64,000 bases of DNA from Gallionellales bacterium GWA2_60_142. GTDB taxonomy: Bacteria; Pseudomonadota; Gammaproteobacteria; Burkholderiales; Gallionellaceae. Within the stretch, counting starts at the first letter, position 1; every line of letters starts with the position of its first letter. The stretch is from NCBI GenBank assembly GCA_001801085.1, contig MGWR01000070.1:36933-100932 (forward strand), written 5' to 3'. Under the pieces are notes generated by a model. The model was not told where the DNA came from. It did not search any database and saw only the letters and a list, made by a program, of their open reading frames with translations. This document shows, piece by piece, positions 22,984 through 31,917 of this stretch. The translations under genes were made by a program, and so were the position numbers.

Positions 22984-23858
22984 ATGCCGCCCAGCAAGAC
23001 TCTCCCCCGACGGATGTTGACAACCTGTTCGAACGGTCCATCATTGACGTAGGCATCCCGCCCTGCCCGGTGATACTGGATCGTTTCATGGCCGAGGCGA
23101 ACAAGGATGAGCCGGACTACACTCGCCTGGCCGGTATTATCAGCAGCGACGTCGGCATCTCGGCTGGCCTGATCAAGACCGCCAATTCGCCGTATTTCGG
23201 CCTGCGCCAGCGCGTTCGATCCGTCAACGAAGCGCTCACGGTTCTGGGTCTTAAACCGGCCAGCCGCGCCGTGGCAGGCATCATCCTGCGTAACTCCTTC
23301 CCGAACGTGCCGAATCTGGAGCGCTTCTGGGATGCCTCGGCTCGCATCGCCCACCTCTCTGGCTGGCTGGCCCAGAATCTCGATATCCGCGGCCTGCGTG
23401 CCGAGGACGCCTACACCTACGGCCTGTTCCGTGACTGCGGCATCCCTGTCCTGCTGGGACGTTTCCCGAACTATGCAGCGGTGCTGGACGAAGCCAACCG
23501 GGATGCCGAGCACAGTTTCACCGAGGTCGAAGAGACCGCCATACCGACCAACCATGCGATGGTTGGCTGCATACTGGCGCAGAGCTGGTGGCTACCGGAA
23601 GAGATATGTCTTGCCATCCGCAACCATCATGACCTCGCGGCGATTGAGTCGGTCAACTCCACCCTGCCGATGCTGAGCCGCCGGCTGATTGCGACGGCCC
23701 AGCTTGCCGAACACATCGTGCAGCAGCAACTCGGCCTGAGTCTGACCCAGGAATGGCCGAAGCTGGGGGCTGCCTGCCTGCAAGTCCTGGATATCGGCGC
23801 GACTCAGCTCGACACGCTATATATCGATGCGGCGCCAGCCGCGAACGCGACCGAATAA
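22980..23858 (+). CDS. HDOD domain protein
   Basis: ISSDVGISAGLIKTANSPYFGLRQRVRSVNEALTVLGL, GLFRDCGIPVLL: HDOD features. ATG at 22980 overlaps the stop of the EAL gene (ATGA). Confidence 0.85.
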   Translation: MNAAQQDSPPTDVDNLFERSIIDVGIPPCPVILDRFMAEANKDEPDYTRLAGIISSDVGISAGLIKTANSPYFGLRQRVRSVNEALTVLGLKPASRAVAGIILRNSFPNVPNLERFWDASARIAHLSGWLAQNLDIRGLRAEDAYTYGLFRDCGIPVLLGRFPNYAAVLDEANRDAEHSFTEVEETAIPTNHAMVGCILAQSWWLPEEICLAIRNHHDLAAIESVNSTLPMLSRRLIATAQLAEHIVQQQLGLSLTQEWPKLGAACLQVLDIGATQLDTLYIDAAPAANATE

Positions 23859-23867
23859 TGCCCAAAG

Positions 23868-23893
23868 AAAAAGGCACGTAACCGTGCCTTTTT
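23868..23893. terminator. Bidirectional Rho-independent terminator
   Basis: AAAAAGGCACG-TAAC-CGTGCCTTTTT between convergent genes. Confidence 0.88.
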
Positions 23894-23914
23894 CGCATAC
23901 CTGCAACGCAATAA

Positions 23915-24259
23915 TCAGTCTTTTTTATCGTGGCTATGCTTCTTGTGCTTGTCATGATCGCGGTGCTTGCCGTGGTCGTGGTGATCGAGATCCTCGTCAT
24001 CGTCGTTCACGCGCTGCACTTGCACCACCTTGGCCGGTGCCGCCTGTGCGGCGGGAGCAGTATTGCTGCTACCTACTGCCGCGCCGGTCGCACCGCCGAT
24101 GGCAGCCCCCAGGATCGCGCCGTTCTGGCCGCCTACGTTGTATCCAACAGCCGCCCCCGCCGCCCCGCCTATCGCACCTCCGACGACGGCGCCACTATCA
24201 ACCGCATAGGCATTGATGCTGGCAGTAAGGAATAGGGCCATCGCTAATTGTTTTTTCAT
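23915..24259 (-). CDS. Glycine-zipper secreted/outer-membrane protein with His/Asp/Lys-rich C-terminus
   Basis: Signal peptide MKKQLAMALFLTASINAYA; GAVVGGAIGGAAGAAVGYNVGGQNGAILGAAIGGATGAAVG; C-terminus DDDEDLDHHDHGKHRDHDKHKKHSHDKKD. Confidence 0.8.
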   Translation of the reverse strand: MKKQLAMALFLTASINAYAVDSGAVVGGAIGGAAGAAVGYNVGGQNGAILGAAIGGATGAAVGSSNTAPAAQAAPAKVVQVQRVNDDDEDLDHHDHGKHRDHDKHKKHSHDKKD

Positions 24260-24370
24260 GTTTTCTCCGTAACAAATGTATGGATGTTGCGCCGTTTAGT
24301 ATGCTCCGATGCAGTTTAAGTTCCTCACGTGCATGGCAAGCCCTTTGATGATCGAACTTGCCATGCTCTC

Positions 24371-24518
24371 CCTCTCCTCAATCCTCTGAGTGAAACAACT
24401 AGCCAATCGACTAAGCTGCATAAAACCGCAGCCAAGTCGCTGGTTATCCCGCAAGCGGGGAGAGCGCAGCGAGGGGGGCGAAGCCAGGCGAACGAATCGC
24501 TACGCGAGTTTCAAGTTA
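24371..24518 (+). repeat. Dispersed intergenic repeat, copy 1
   Basis: CCTCTCCTCAATCCT...ACTAGCCAATCGACTAAG...AAGTCGCTGGTTATCCCGCAAGCGGGGAGAGCGCAGCGAGGGG...CGAACGAATCGCTACGCGAGTTTC..GTTA; matches copy 2 at 46203-46345. Confidence 0.85.
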
Positions 24519-24584
24519 ACTGAATTTGTCGGCAATCCGGGGCGCATGATATTCTCGGACTCCGAGAAAGTCATCCCATAACCC

Positions 24585-25379
24585 ATGTCCGTTTCCATCA
24601 AGACCCCGCAAGAAATCGAAAAGATGCGCATCGCCGGCCGCCTGACCAGCGAGGTGCTCGATTACATCACCCCGTTCGTCAAGGCCGGCGTGACCACCAA
24701 CGAGCTGGACCGGCTCTGCCACGACTATATCGTCAACGTCCAGCAAGGCATACCCGCGCCGCTGAACTATGCGCCGGGTGGACATACGCCCTACCCCAAG
24801 TCGATCTGCGCCTCGATCAACCACCAGATCTGCCACGGCATACCGAGCGATAAGGTTCTGAAGAACGGCGATATCGTCAACCTCGATGTCACCGTGATCA
24901 AGGACGGCTACCACGGCGACAGCAGCCGGATGTACATGGTCGGCGAACCGTCGATCCAGGCCAGACGCCTGTGCGAGACCACCTGGCTGGCGCTGTGGCG
25001 CGGCATCCGCGTAGTCAGGCCGGGCGCATATCTGGGCGACATCGGTCACGCGATCCAGAGCTTTGTCGAGCCGCTGGGCTACAGCGTGGTGCGCGAATTC
25101 TGCGGCCACGGCATCGGCAACCGCTTCCACGAGGAACCGCAGGTGCTGCACTACGGCCGTCCCAAGACCGGCATCAAACTCGAAGCCGGCATGACCTTCA
25201 CCATTGAGCCGATGATCAACGCCGGCAAGAAGGACATCAAGCAACTGGGCGACGGCTGGACTGTGGTCACCAAAGATCACAGCCTGTCGGCGCAATACGA
25301 GCACACGATACTCGTCACCGAATCCGGCTACGAAGTGCTGACCGTTTCCGATGGTTGCCCGCCCCCGCCTTCCGTCTGA
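24585..25379 (+). CDS. map: Methionine aminopeptidase type I
   Basis: EIEKMRIAGRLTSEVLDYITPFVKAGVTTNELD, NLDVTVIKDGYHGDSSRMYMVG, GHGIGNRFHEEP, FTIEPMINAG. Confidence 0.96.
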   Translation: MSVSIKTPQEIEKMRIAGRLTSEVLDYITPFVKAGVTTNELDRLCHDYIVNVQQGIPAPLNYAPGGHTPYPKSICASINHQICHGIPSDKVLKNGDIVNLDVTVIKDGYHGDSSRMYMVGEPSIQARRLCETTWLALWRGIRVVRPGAYLGDIGHAIQSFVEPLGYSVVREFCGHGIGNRFHEEPQVLHYGRPKTGIKLEAGMTFTIEPMINAGKKDIKQLGDGWTVVTKDHSLSAQYEHTILVTESGYEVLTVSDGCPPPPSV

Positions 25380-27930
25380 CGACGTCGCAACCCTGCGCGC
25401 CTCGTTGCGCGGCGACCGCACCGCCCTCGAACAGGAGTTCCTCCGGCACGACAAGGCGGCGCAGTTGCTGAAGGCGCACAGCAGGCTGATCGACGATTAC
25501 CTGCGCCGTGTCTGGCAACAGCTGGACATGCCGGCGCCGCTTGCGCTGATCGCGGTAGGCGGCTACGGCCGCGGCGAGCTGTACCCGAAATCCGATATCG
25601 ACCTGCTGATCCTGCTGAATGAAGAGCCCGAAAAGCTTTTGGCCGGGCCCCCGCAGGATGAATCGCTGCAAGCCAAGCTGCAACAACTGATCGGCATGCT
25701 GTGGGATATCGGACTGGAAGTCGGCCACAGCATACGCACCATCGAACAATGTCTCGCCGAGTCCACCGACATCACGGTGCAGACCAACCTATTGGAAATG
25801 CGCCTGCTTTGCGGCAATGCAAAGCTGTTCAGAGCCTTGAATGTCGCGGTGCAACAGCACCTCGATCCGCGCGCCTTCTTCCTCGCGAAACAGCAGGAGC
25901 AGCAACAGCGCCATGCACGCTTCCTCGAGGCGGACTTCAACCTAGAACCCAACCTGAAGGAAAGCCCCGGCGGCTTGCGCGACTTGCAGACCGTCAACTG
26001 GATAGCCCGTGCCGCGGGACTGGGGACAAGCTGGCGCGACCTGGCTGCCGCCGGACTCATCACCGCCACCGAAGCACGTCAGATCGCGCGTCACGATGCG
26101 TTGCTGCAAACATTGCGCACCCGCCTGCACTATTTGGCGAAGCGCCGCGAGGATCGCCTGCTGTTCGACTTCCAGACCGCGTTGGCCGAGCAGATGGGCA
26201 TAGAGGCATCGGCCAACCGCCGCGCCAGCGAGCACCTGATGCAGCGCTACTATCGCACTCGCCTCGCGGTGCGCCAGTTCAATACGATATTGCTGCAAAC
26301 GTTGCGCGATCGCATCTTCCGGGATATGCCGCCGCAGCATGCGCTGAACGAGCGCTTCCGCGTCATCGGCACGCTGCTGGACATCCGCGATGAGCAGCTG
26401 TTCGAGCACAGTCCGTCGGCAATCTTCGAAGCCATGCTGTTGATGCAGCAGCACGGCGAACTGACCGATATGTCCGCGAAAACCTTGCGTGCGCTGTGGC
26501 GTGCGCAGCATCGCATCGACGCGGCGTTCCGCAACGATACAGCTAATCGTGCGCGCTTCATGGAAATCCTGCGCCAGCCGCAGGGCATCGTCCATGCGTT
26601 GCGGCGCATGAACCAGTACGGCATTCTCGGTCGCTACATCCCCGCGTTCGGCCGCATCGTCGGCCAGATGCAGCACGACCTGTTCCATATCCACACCGTA
26701 GACGAGCATATCTTGATGGTGGTGCGCAACCTGCGCCGCTTTGCGCTGCCGCAATACGCGCATGAAGTGCCGCTATGCAGCAGGTTGATGAGCGAATTCG
26801 CGCGCCCCGAGGTGCTGTACGTCGCCGGCCTGTTCCACGACATCGCCAAGGGACGCGGCGGCGACCATTCGCAACTGGGCAAGAAGGACGCGCTCGCATT
26901 CTGCAAACGCCACGAACTCAGCGAAGACGATACCGAAATGGTGGTATGGCTGGTCGAGCAGCACCTGACGCTGTCGGCCACCGCGCAGAAGCAGGACTTG
27001 TCGGACCCCGACGTGATCGCCGGTTTCGCCAGGACGATCAGGAACGACCGCCATCTGGTCGCGCTCTACCTGCTCACCGTCGCCGACGTGCGCGGCACCA
27101 GCCCCAAGGTCTGGAACGCCTGGAAAGGCAAGCTGATGGAAGACCTGTTCCATCTCGCGCGCCGTTACCTCAGCGACGGACAGTCCGCAGACATGCTCGG
27201 GGAGATCCGCCGCGAGGCCGCCAACACGCTCAATCTGTATGCGCTGTCGCCCGACACTTACAAGCTGTTGTGGGCGCAGCTCGACGACAGCTACTTTCAG
27301 GATCACGAGCCGCAGGAGATCGCCTGGCATACGCGGCAGCTGGCATTCAAGGTCAACAGCGCATCGCCCGTGGTCAAGACCCGATTGAGCCGCGCCGGGG
27401 AAGGCCTGCAGGTGCTGGTGTACTGTCCGGACCAGCGCAGCCTGTTCGCCCGCATCTGCGATTTCTTCGCGCGCATGAACTTCACCATCGCCGAAGCCAA
27501 GATCCATACGACCCGCCACGGCTATGCGCTGAACAGCTTCCAGATCATGGAGGCCGCGCCGTCCAGTTCCGCCTACCGCGACATCATGAACTATGTCGAA
27601 CACGAACTGACGCAGCAGATCGCGCAGGACGGACCGCTGACCCTGGCCGCCGGAGGGCGCATCAGCCGCCAGCTCAAGCATTTCCCCATCCCTACCGAAG
27701 TGGAGATCAGGCCGGACCACAAGGGATTGATGGTGTTGTCGCTGACCGCCGGAGACCGTCCCGGCCTGCTGGCTCATATCGCCCAGATACTGGATCAGCG
27801 CGACATCCGGCTGCACCGCGCGAAGGTCAACACGCTGGGCAGCCGTGCGGAAGATGTGTTCTGGATCAGCGGCAGCATCCTGGCGCAGCCGGAGAAGACC
27901 GCCGCGCTACGCGAAGCCCTGATGAAATAG
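25351..27930 (+). CDS. glnD: [Protein-PII] uridylyltransferase / uridylyl-removing enzyme
   Basis: Nucleotidyltransferase motif GGYGRGELYPKSDIDLLIL; HD motif LFHDIAKGRGGDHS; two C-terminal ACT domains. Confidence 0.96.
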   Translation: MVARPRLPSDDVATLRASLRGDRTALEQEFLRHDKAAQLLKAHSRLIDDYLRRVWQQLDMPAPLALIAVGGYGRGELYPKSDIDLLILLNEEPEKLLAGPPQDESLQAKLQQLIGMLWDIGLEVGHSIRTIEQCLAESTDITVQTNLLEMRLLCGNAKLFRALNVAVQQHLDPRAFFLAKQQEQQQRHARFLEADFNLEPNLKESPGGLRDLQTVNWIARAAGLGTSWRDLAAAGLITATEARQIARHDALLQTLRTRLHYLAKRREDRLLFDFQTALAEQMGIEASANRRASEHLMQRYYRTRLAVRQFNTILLQTLRDRIFRDMPPQHALNERFRVIGTLLDIRDEQLFEHSPSAIFEAMLLMQQHGELTDMSAKTLRALWRAQHRIDAAFRNDTANRARFMEILRQPQGIVHALRRMNQYGILGRYIPAFGRIVGQMQHDLFHIHTVDEHILMVVRNLRRFALPQYAHEVPLCSRLMSEFARPEVLYVAGLFHDIAKGRGGDHSQLGKKDALAFCKRHELSEDDTEMVVWLVEQHLTLSATAQKQDLSDPDVIAGFARTIRNDRHLVALYLLTVADVRGTSPKVWNAWKGKLMEDLFHLARRYLSDGQSADMLGEIRREAANTLNLYALSPDTYKLLWAQLDDSYFQDHEPQEIAWHTRQLAFKVNSASPVVKTRLSRAGEGLQVLVYCPDQRSLFARICDFFARMNFTIAEAKIHTTRHGYALNSFQIMEAAPSSSAYRDIMNYVEHELTQQIAQDGPLTLAAGGRISRQLKHFPIPTEVEIRPDHKGLMVLSLTAGDRPGLLAHIAQILDQRDIRLHRAKVNTLGSRAEDVFWISGSILAQPEKTAALREALMK

Positions 27931-27949
27931 GCCTCGCGCAGCCGCTCTC

Positions 27950-30900
27950 TTACCTCTGATCGAGACGGTCGCTCAACTTCAATCCGTTGAGCGTGGGAGC
28001 GGCGGAAGAGTCCGGCTGAGCCCGGTCCGTTGCGTTCTCATCACCGGCATTGCCGGAGGAAACGGCCGGATTGGCCGCCTCGGGCACCGTGTCAGGCTCG
28101 CCTGCCTGGAACACCCAGAACATGATGCCTATCACCGCTGCGACGGCCACCGTCAGGCCGATCATCTTCGCCCTGGAAAGGAACACCGGCGCATCCTGAC
28201 GGGGCATCTGTTCCGGGCGCAATGGAGCGTGTTGCATGTGCGGCGATGTCTCGTTTACCGCTTCGGTTTCGACAGTCGATCGCTCGTCGCTCCCGGGCTC
28301 ATCGGACGAAACGGCCGGCGTGTCGTTTTCCGCCGCGATCGCGTCGCTCTCCGGTTCGGCATCCGCGTATTCCGGCGACGACGCCTGGTCCGGAGTCTCG
28401 CCGGCAACGGATGCAGCCGCCGCATCATCCGGCCGGTCTTCCGCATCAATGACTTCATCGACGATAGTCAACTCCGGCTCTTCCTCGCGGCCCACCGCAG
28501 CTTGTTCATCCTCCGGGGGCAGCACGGATATCTGGTCGCTCCCCGCTTGTTCGGCCAGCATCATTCTTTCCCAGCTGGGATAGTGCTCGGGCTTGAACTG
28601 CTCCTCCCGCTCGGCCATTTTCCGGATCTCGGCTTCCGCCGCCTGCGAAACGGCCCGCTCGAATTCCTCGCGATTCCTCCGGGCTTCTTCGATCAGCCGT
28701 TTGGCGCGCTCCATGGCCCATTGCTCGGCGGCCTGCGCCTGCTGCTCGGCAAATTCGGCACGGCGTTCGGCATCGATGCGGGCCTGCATCAAAGCGCTGG
28801 TCTCTTTTTCGAGCGACCGCTGCTGTTCGACCTGCCCGAGCAGTTCGCGCTCCAGTTCGAGATGGACCCGTTGCTGCCCCAGCAATTCGAGTTCGGTCTG
28901 TTCGCGCTGTTCGGCGAGCAAGCGCGCCTGCTCCGCCATCTCGATGCGCTTGACCACGATAAGGGCGTTTTCCTCTTCCTTCTGTCGTTGCGCTTCTTCC
29001 GCTTCCCGCGCACGCTGTTCCTCGGCATCGCATCGCGCGCGGGATTCCTGCAACCGCGCCTCGCGCTCTTCCAGCTGCCGCTTCGTCGATTCCGAAATCG
29101 CATTGATGCGTTCTTCGATCGCCCGTTCCGCCGCGATGCGATCCTGCTCCGCCTGCACGGCTATACGTTCGGCTTCTTCGGAACGCGCCTGCAGCATCGC
29201 GGCCGTTTCCTCTTCCAGCGCCTTCTGTCGCTCCAGCTGCCCGATCAGTTCGCGTTCGCGTTCGGCATGCTGCTGCTGGCGGGCCAGCAGTTCGGCCTCC
29301 ATCTTCTCGCGCTGCTCGGCATCCGCCCTGGCCTGCTGTTCCAGTTCGACGCGCTTGCGCGCAGCAACGGCTGCCGCCGCCTCGATGCGCAGTTTCGACT
29401 GCTCGATCTCGGCCGCATTGTTTTCTTCCTCGATACGCAGCCTAGCCATGTTCTCTGCCCGCGCCATCGCGGTCTGGAGGGCCTCCTCCGCTGCGGCGAC
29501 CTGCTTCTGGAAACTCGCCGTGGCGAGTGCATCCGCGCGGATCCTTTCCTTCTCGGCCGCAAGCGCCCGGGCTTCCTCCTCGGCACGCGCACGGGCCATA
29601 TTGCGGGCGCGCACTGCAGTCTGCTCCTTCTCGCGCATGGTCTCGACCAGCTGCATTTCCAGCCGCTCTGTCTCCAGCGCCAGCTCTCTGGCCTGCACTT
29701 CGAGTTCAATGCGTTCCTGATTTTTCAGGATCGCGCTCTGTTCAGTGGCATTGCGCGCTTCTATCGCCGCAAGCAGACAGGATTCCGATTCGGCCTTCTC
29801 TTCTGCCAGACATTGGGCCTGCTGCGCCGCGGCGGCTTTCTGGCTGGCGGCCTCGATCGCCTTCTGCTCGGCCAGCTCCTGCAGTCCGATCTCGCGAATC
29901 GCCTGGGATTCCGCATCGATGTGCTGCTGTGCCAGTTTTGCCAGATGCTGCTCGGCTTGAACCTTCTCGGCCGCCGTCTGCACCGCCTTGCGCTCGGTCT
30001 CTATACGCTCCTGCGCCTCCTCTTCGACCTGGCGCAACAGGGCAATCGCCTGCTCCCGCGACTGCATCGCTTCTCTCTCGACCTCCACAGCCAATTCTCC
30101 GGCGCGTGCCTCGTATTCCAAGCGCTCCTTGTTGCTCTGAACGGCACTCTGTTCGACGGCGGTGCGCGCCTCTATCGTGGCACGCAGTTGCGCCTCGGTC
30201 TCGGCATTCTCATCGGCCACGCGTTTGGCCTGTTGTGCCGCTGCCGCACGCAGATTGGCCGCCTCGATCTCGCGCAACTCGGCCTGCAGCTTGAGTTCGA
30301 TCTCCTGGGTGGCCTGCATCTCCGCATCGGTTCGCTGTTGCGTCAACACTGTCAGGTTCTGCTCCGCCTGCAGCTTGTAGGCGGCTGCCTGTGCGGCCTT
30401 GCGCTCGATGCCCAGACGCTCCTGCGCCTCCTGTTCGGCCCGGCGCAACAGCGCATTGTTCTCTTCCTGCTGCTGCTGGATCTGTCGGTCGAGCTCTGCT
30501 TGGGAGCGTGCGAGTTCCGCCGCTTCCTGTTCGCTCCTGAACCGGCGTTCGGCCTCGGCTCGCGCCAGACCTTCCGCCTCGGCGCGCTGCCTGACCGCCT
30601 CGAACAACTGACGCTCCTCACGTTCGCGAGCCTCGGCATTGAGTCTGGCCTGTTCTTCGAAATGGGCGCGTTGAGCCAGCATCTCGGCCGCGGCACGCTC
30701 GCGTTCGGCGCGCGTTTTGGCGGCCTGCTCGGCTTCGCGTTCCGCAGCGATCTTCTTCTGGACTTCGCTCAAGGCTTCCGCTTCGGCGCTTGCTCTGGCC
30801 TCCGCAGCCTCGGCGGCCACCTGCTCGGCGACGAGTCTGGCATTGACCAGGTCGAGAGCTTCCTGTTCCTTGCGCGCCTTGATTTCTGCGGCACGGGCGA

Positions 30901-31747
30901 TTGCCGTGTCCGTCGCAGCCTGTTCCTGTGCCATCCGCGCCAGATCCTGCTCCATGCGCACGCGATTTTCGGCGGCATGCACGGAATGCTGCTCGGCCTC
31001 GACGCGCCGGCCTATCTTTTCCAGTTCCGCCTGTTCGGTATCGGCCCTGCTGCGTGCCAGACGCAACTCCTCGGCTTCCTCCTCGGCACGTTTGACCGCC
31101 ATGTCGCGCAGTTGCTGCTCCAGCACGAGTTTTTCTTCGGCGTTGCGCTTGCGTTCGAGTTCGGCGGCCTCGCGTTCGCCGGCCGTCTGTGCGAGCAGCG
31201 TTTCGATTTCGGCGATATCCGTCCGTATCGTCCGCATCTCGGCCTCGGCGCTTCGCCTCGCTTCTTCGTCGGCCTTGATGCGCTGTTCGAGCAGTTGCGC
31301 CAGCTCGCGCTCGGCGCGCAGCTTCTCGTCGGCGGAGGTGCGGGCAAGCTGTTCCTGATGCAGGCGCTGGTTCAGTTCTTCGGTCGCTTGTTGTTCGGCA
31401 CGCAACCTGGCCTGGTTCTCGGCCTGCAGGCGCAACTCCAGATCCAGTCTGGCCTGCCATTCCGCGGCGGCTCGCTTCTCGATGTCCAGCTTGGCCCGTA
31501 TCGCCTCGCCCAGCCGGACCTCGTCCTGCGCCTTGGCCTCGATCTGGGCGGTCAGCTCAATCTCGGCGCGGGCACGAGCCTGGGCCACCGCGCGCGCATG
31601 GGCTTCCGCGCGCGCGCGCGCCTGTGCGGAAAGCTCGGCCTGGGTCTCGGCCTCGATGCGACCGCGTGCCTCCTGGATAGCCAGCGTTTCTGCGGAAACC
31701 TTATTCTCGTCCTTGTCGACTAGACGGATGACTGGTTGCTTGGACAT
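27950..31747 (-). CDS. Giant Ala/Glu/Arg-rich coiled-coil protein with a C-terminal transmembrane segment
   Basis: ATG at 31747 (MSKQPVIRLVDKDENKVSAETLA) preceded by AGGGAGC; about 1000 aa heptad-like A/E/R/Q-rich sequence, acidic linker, then KMIGLTVAVAAVIGIMFWVFQ. Confidence 0.85.
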   Translation of the reverse strand: MSKQPVIRLVDKDENKVSAETLAIQEARGRIEAETQAELSAQARARAEAHARAVAQARARAEIELTAQIEAKAQDEVRLGEAIRAKLDIEKRAAAEWQARLDLELRLQAENQARLRAEQQATEELNQRLHQEQLARTSADEKLRAERELAQLLEQRIKADEEARRSAEAEMRTIRTDIAEIETLLAQTAGEREAAELERKRNAEEKLVLEQQLRDMAVKRAEEEAEELRLARSRADTEQAELEKIGRRVEAEQHSVHAAENRVRMEQDLARMAQEQAATDTAIARAAEIKARKEQEALDLVNARLVAEQVAAEAAEARASAEAEALSEVQKKIAAEREAEQAAKTRAERERAAAEMLAQRAHFEEQARLNAEAREREERQLFEAVRQRAEAEGLARAEAERRFRSEQEAAELARSQAELDRQIQQQQEENNALLRRAEQEAQERLGIERKAAQAAAYKLQAEQNLTVLTQQRTDAEMQATQEIELKLQAELREIEAANLRAAAAQQAKRVADENAETEAQLRATIEARTAVEQSAVQSNKERLEYEARAGELAVEVEREAMQSREQAIALLRQVEEEAQERIETERKAVQTAAEKVQAEQHLAKLAQQHIDAESQAIREIGLQELAEQKAIEAASQKAAAAQQAQCLAEEKAESESCLLAAIEARNATEQSAILKNQERIELEVQARELALETERLEMQLVETMREKEQTAVRARNMARARAEEEARALAAEKERIRADALATASFQKQVAAAEEALQTAMARAENMARLRIEEENNAAEIEQSKLRIEAAAAVAARKRVELEQQARADAEQREKMEAELLARQQQHAERERELIGQLERQKALEEETAAMLQARSEEAERIAVQAEQDRIAAERAIEERINAISESTKRQLEEREARLQESRARCDAEEQRAREAEEAQRQKEEENALIVVKRIEMAEQARLLAEQREQTELELLGQQRVHLELERELLGQVEQQRSLEKETSALMQARIDAERRAEFAEQQAQAAEQWAMERAKRLIEEARRNREEFERAVSQAAEAEIRKMAEREEQFKPEHYPSWERMMLAEQAGSDQISVLPPEDEQAAVGREEEPELTIVDEVIDAEDRPDDAAAASVAGETPDQASSPEYADAEPESDAIAAENDTPAVSSDEPGSDERSTVETEAVNETSPHMQHAPLRPEQMPRQDAPVFLSRAKMIGLTVAVAAVIGIMFWVFQAGEPDTVPEAANPAVSSGNAGDENATDRAQPDSSAAPTLNGLKLSDRLDQR
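28724..29356 (-). repeat. Second internal duplication (135-aa offset) in the coiled-coil gene
   Basis: KRVELEQQARADAEQREKMEAELLARQQQHAERERELIGQLERQKALEEETAAMLQAR vs KRIEMAEQARLLAEQREQTELELLGQQRVHLELERELLGQVEQQRSLEKETSALMQAR. Confidence 0.85.
29633..30454 (-). repeat. Two tandem gapless 137-aa (411-nt) diverged repeats inside the coiled-coil gene
   Basis: ALLRRAEQEAQERLGIERKAAQAAAYKLQAEQ... vs ALLRQVEEEAQERIETERKAVQTAAEKVQAEQ..., constant offset of 137 residues, ending RATIEARTAVEQSAV / LAAIEARNATEQSAI. Confidence 0.85.
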
Positions 31748-31917
31748 GGCGTTGCTCCCTGTATCTGGTTGATACGCATTTACCGCAAAATATATAGCGC
31801 CCCGGCGAACTTGCCGGAACAACGACAAGCGAGGCGCGAATCAAGGCATAAAAAACGGGCTGTTATCAGCCCTACACCGGATAGAAAACCGTATTCGAAA
31901 TTCCAAACTCGCAGCCC

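Noticed and set aside
28229-31723. 1164-aa plus-strand ORF opposite the coiled-coil gene
   Set aside because: Antisense shadow of a high-GC, A/E/R-rich gene; Leu/Phe/Arg/Gly-rich low-complexity translation with no family motif, while the minus-strand frame has a ribosome-binding site, coiled-coil and TM logic.
28229-31723. Long repeat-rich region considered as CRISPR or a satellite array
   Set aside because: No regular short repeat/spacer structure; periodicity derives from protein-coding coiled-coil modules. No CRISPR array was seen anywhere in the window.
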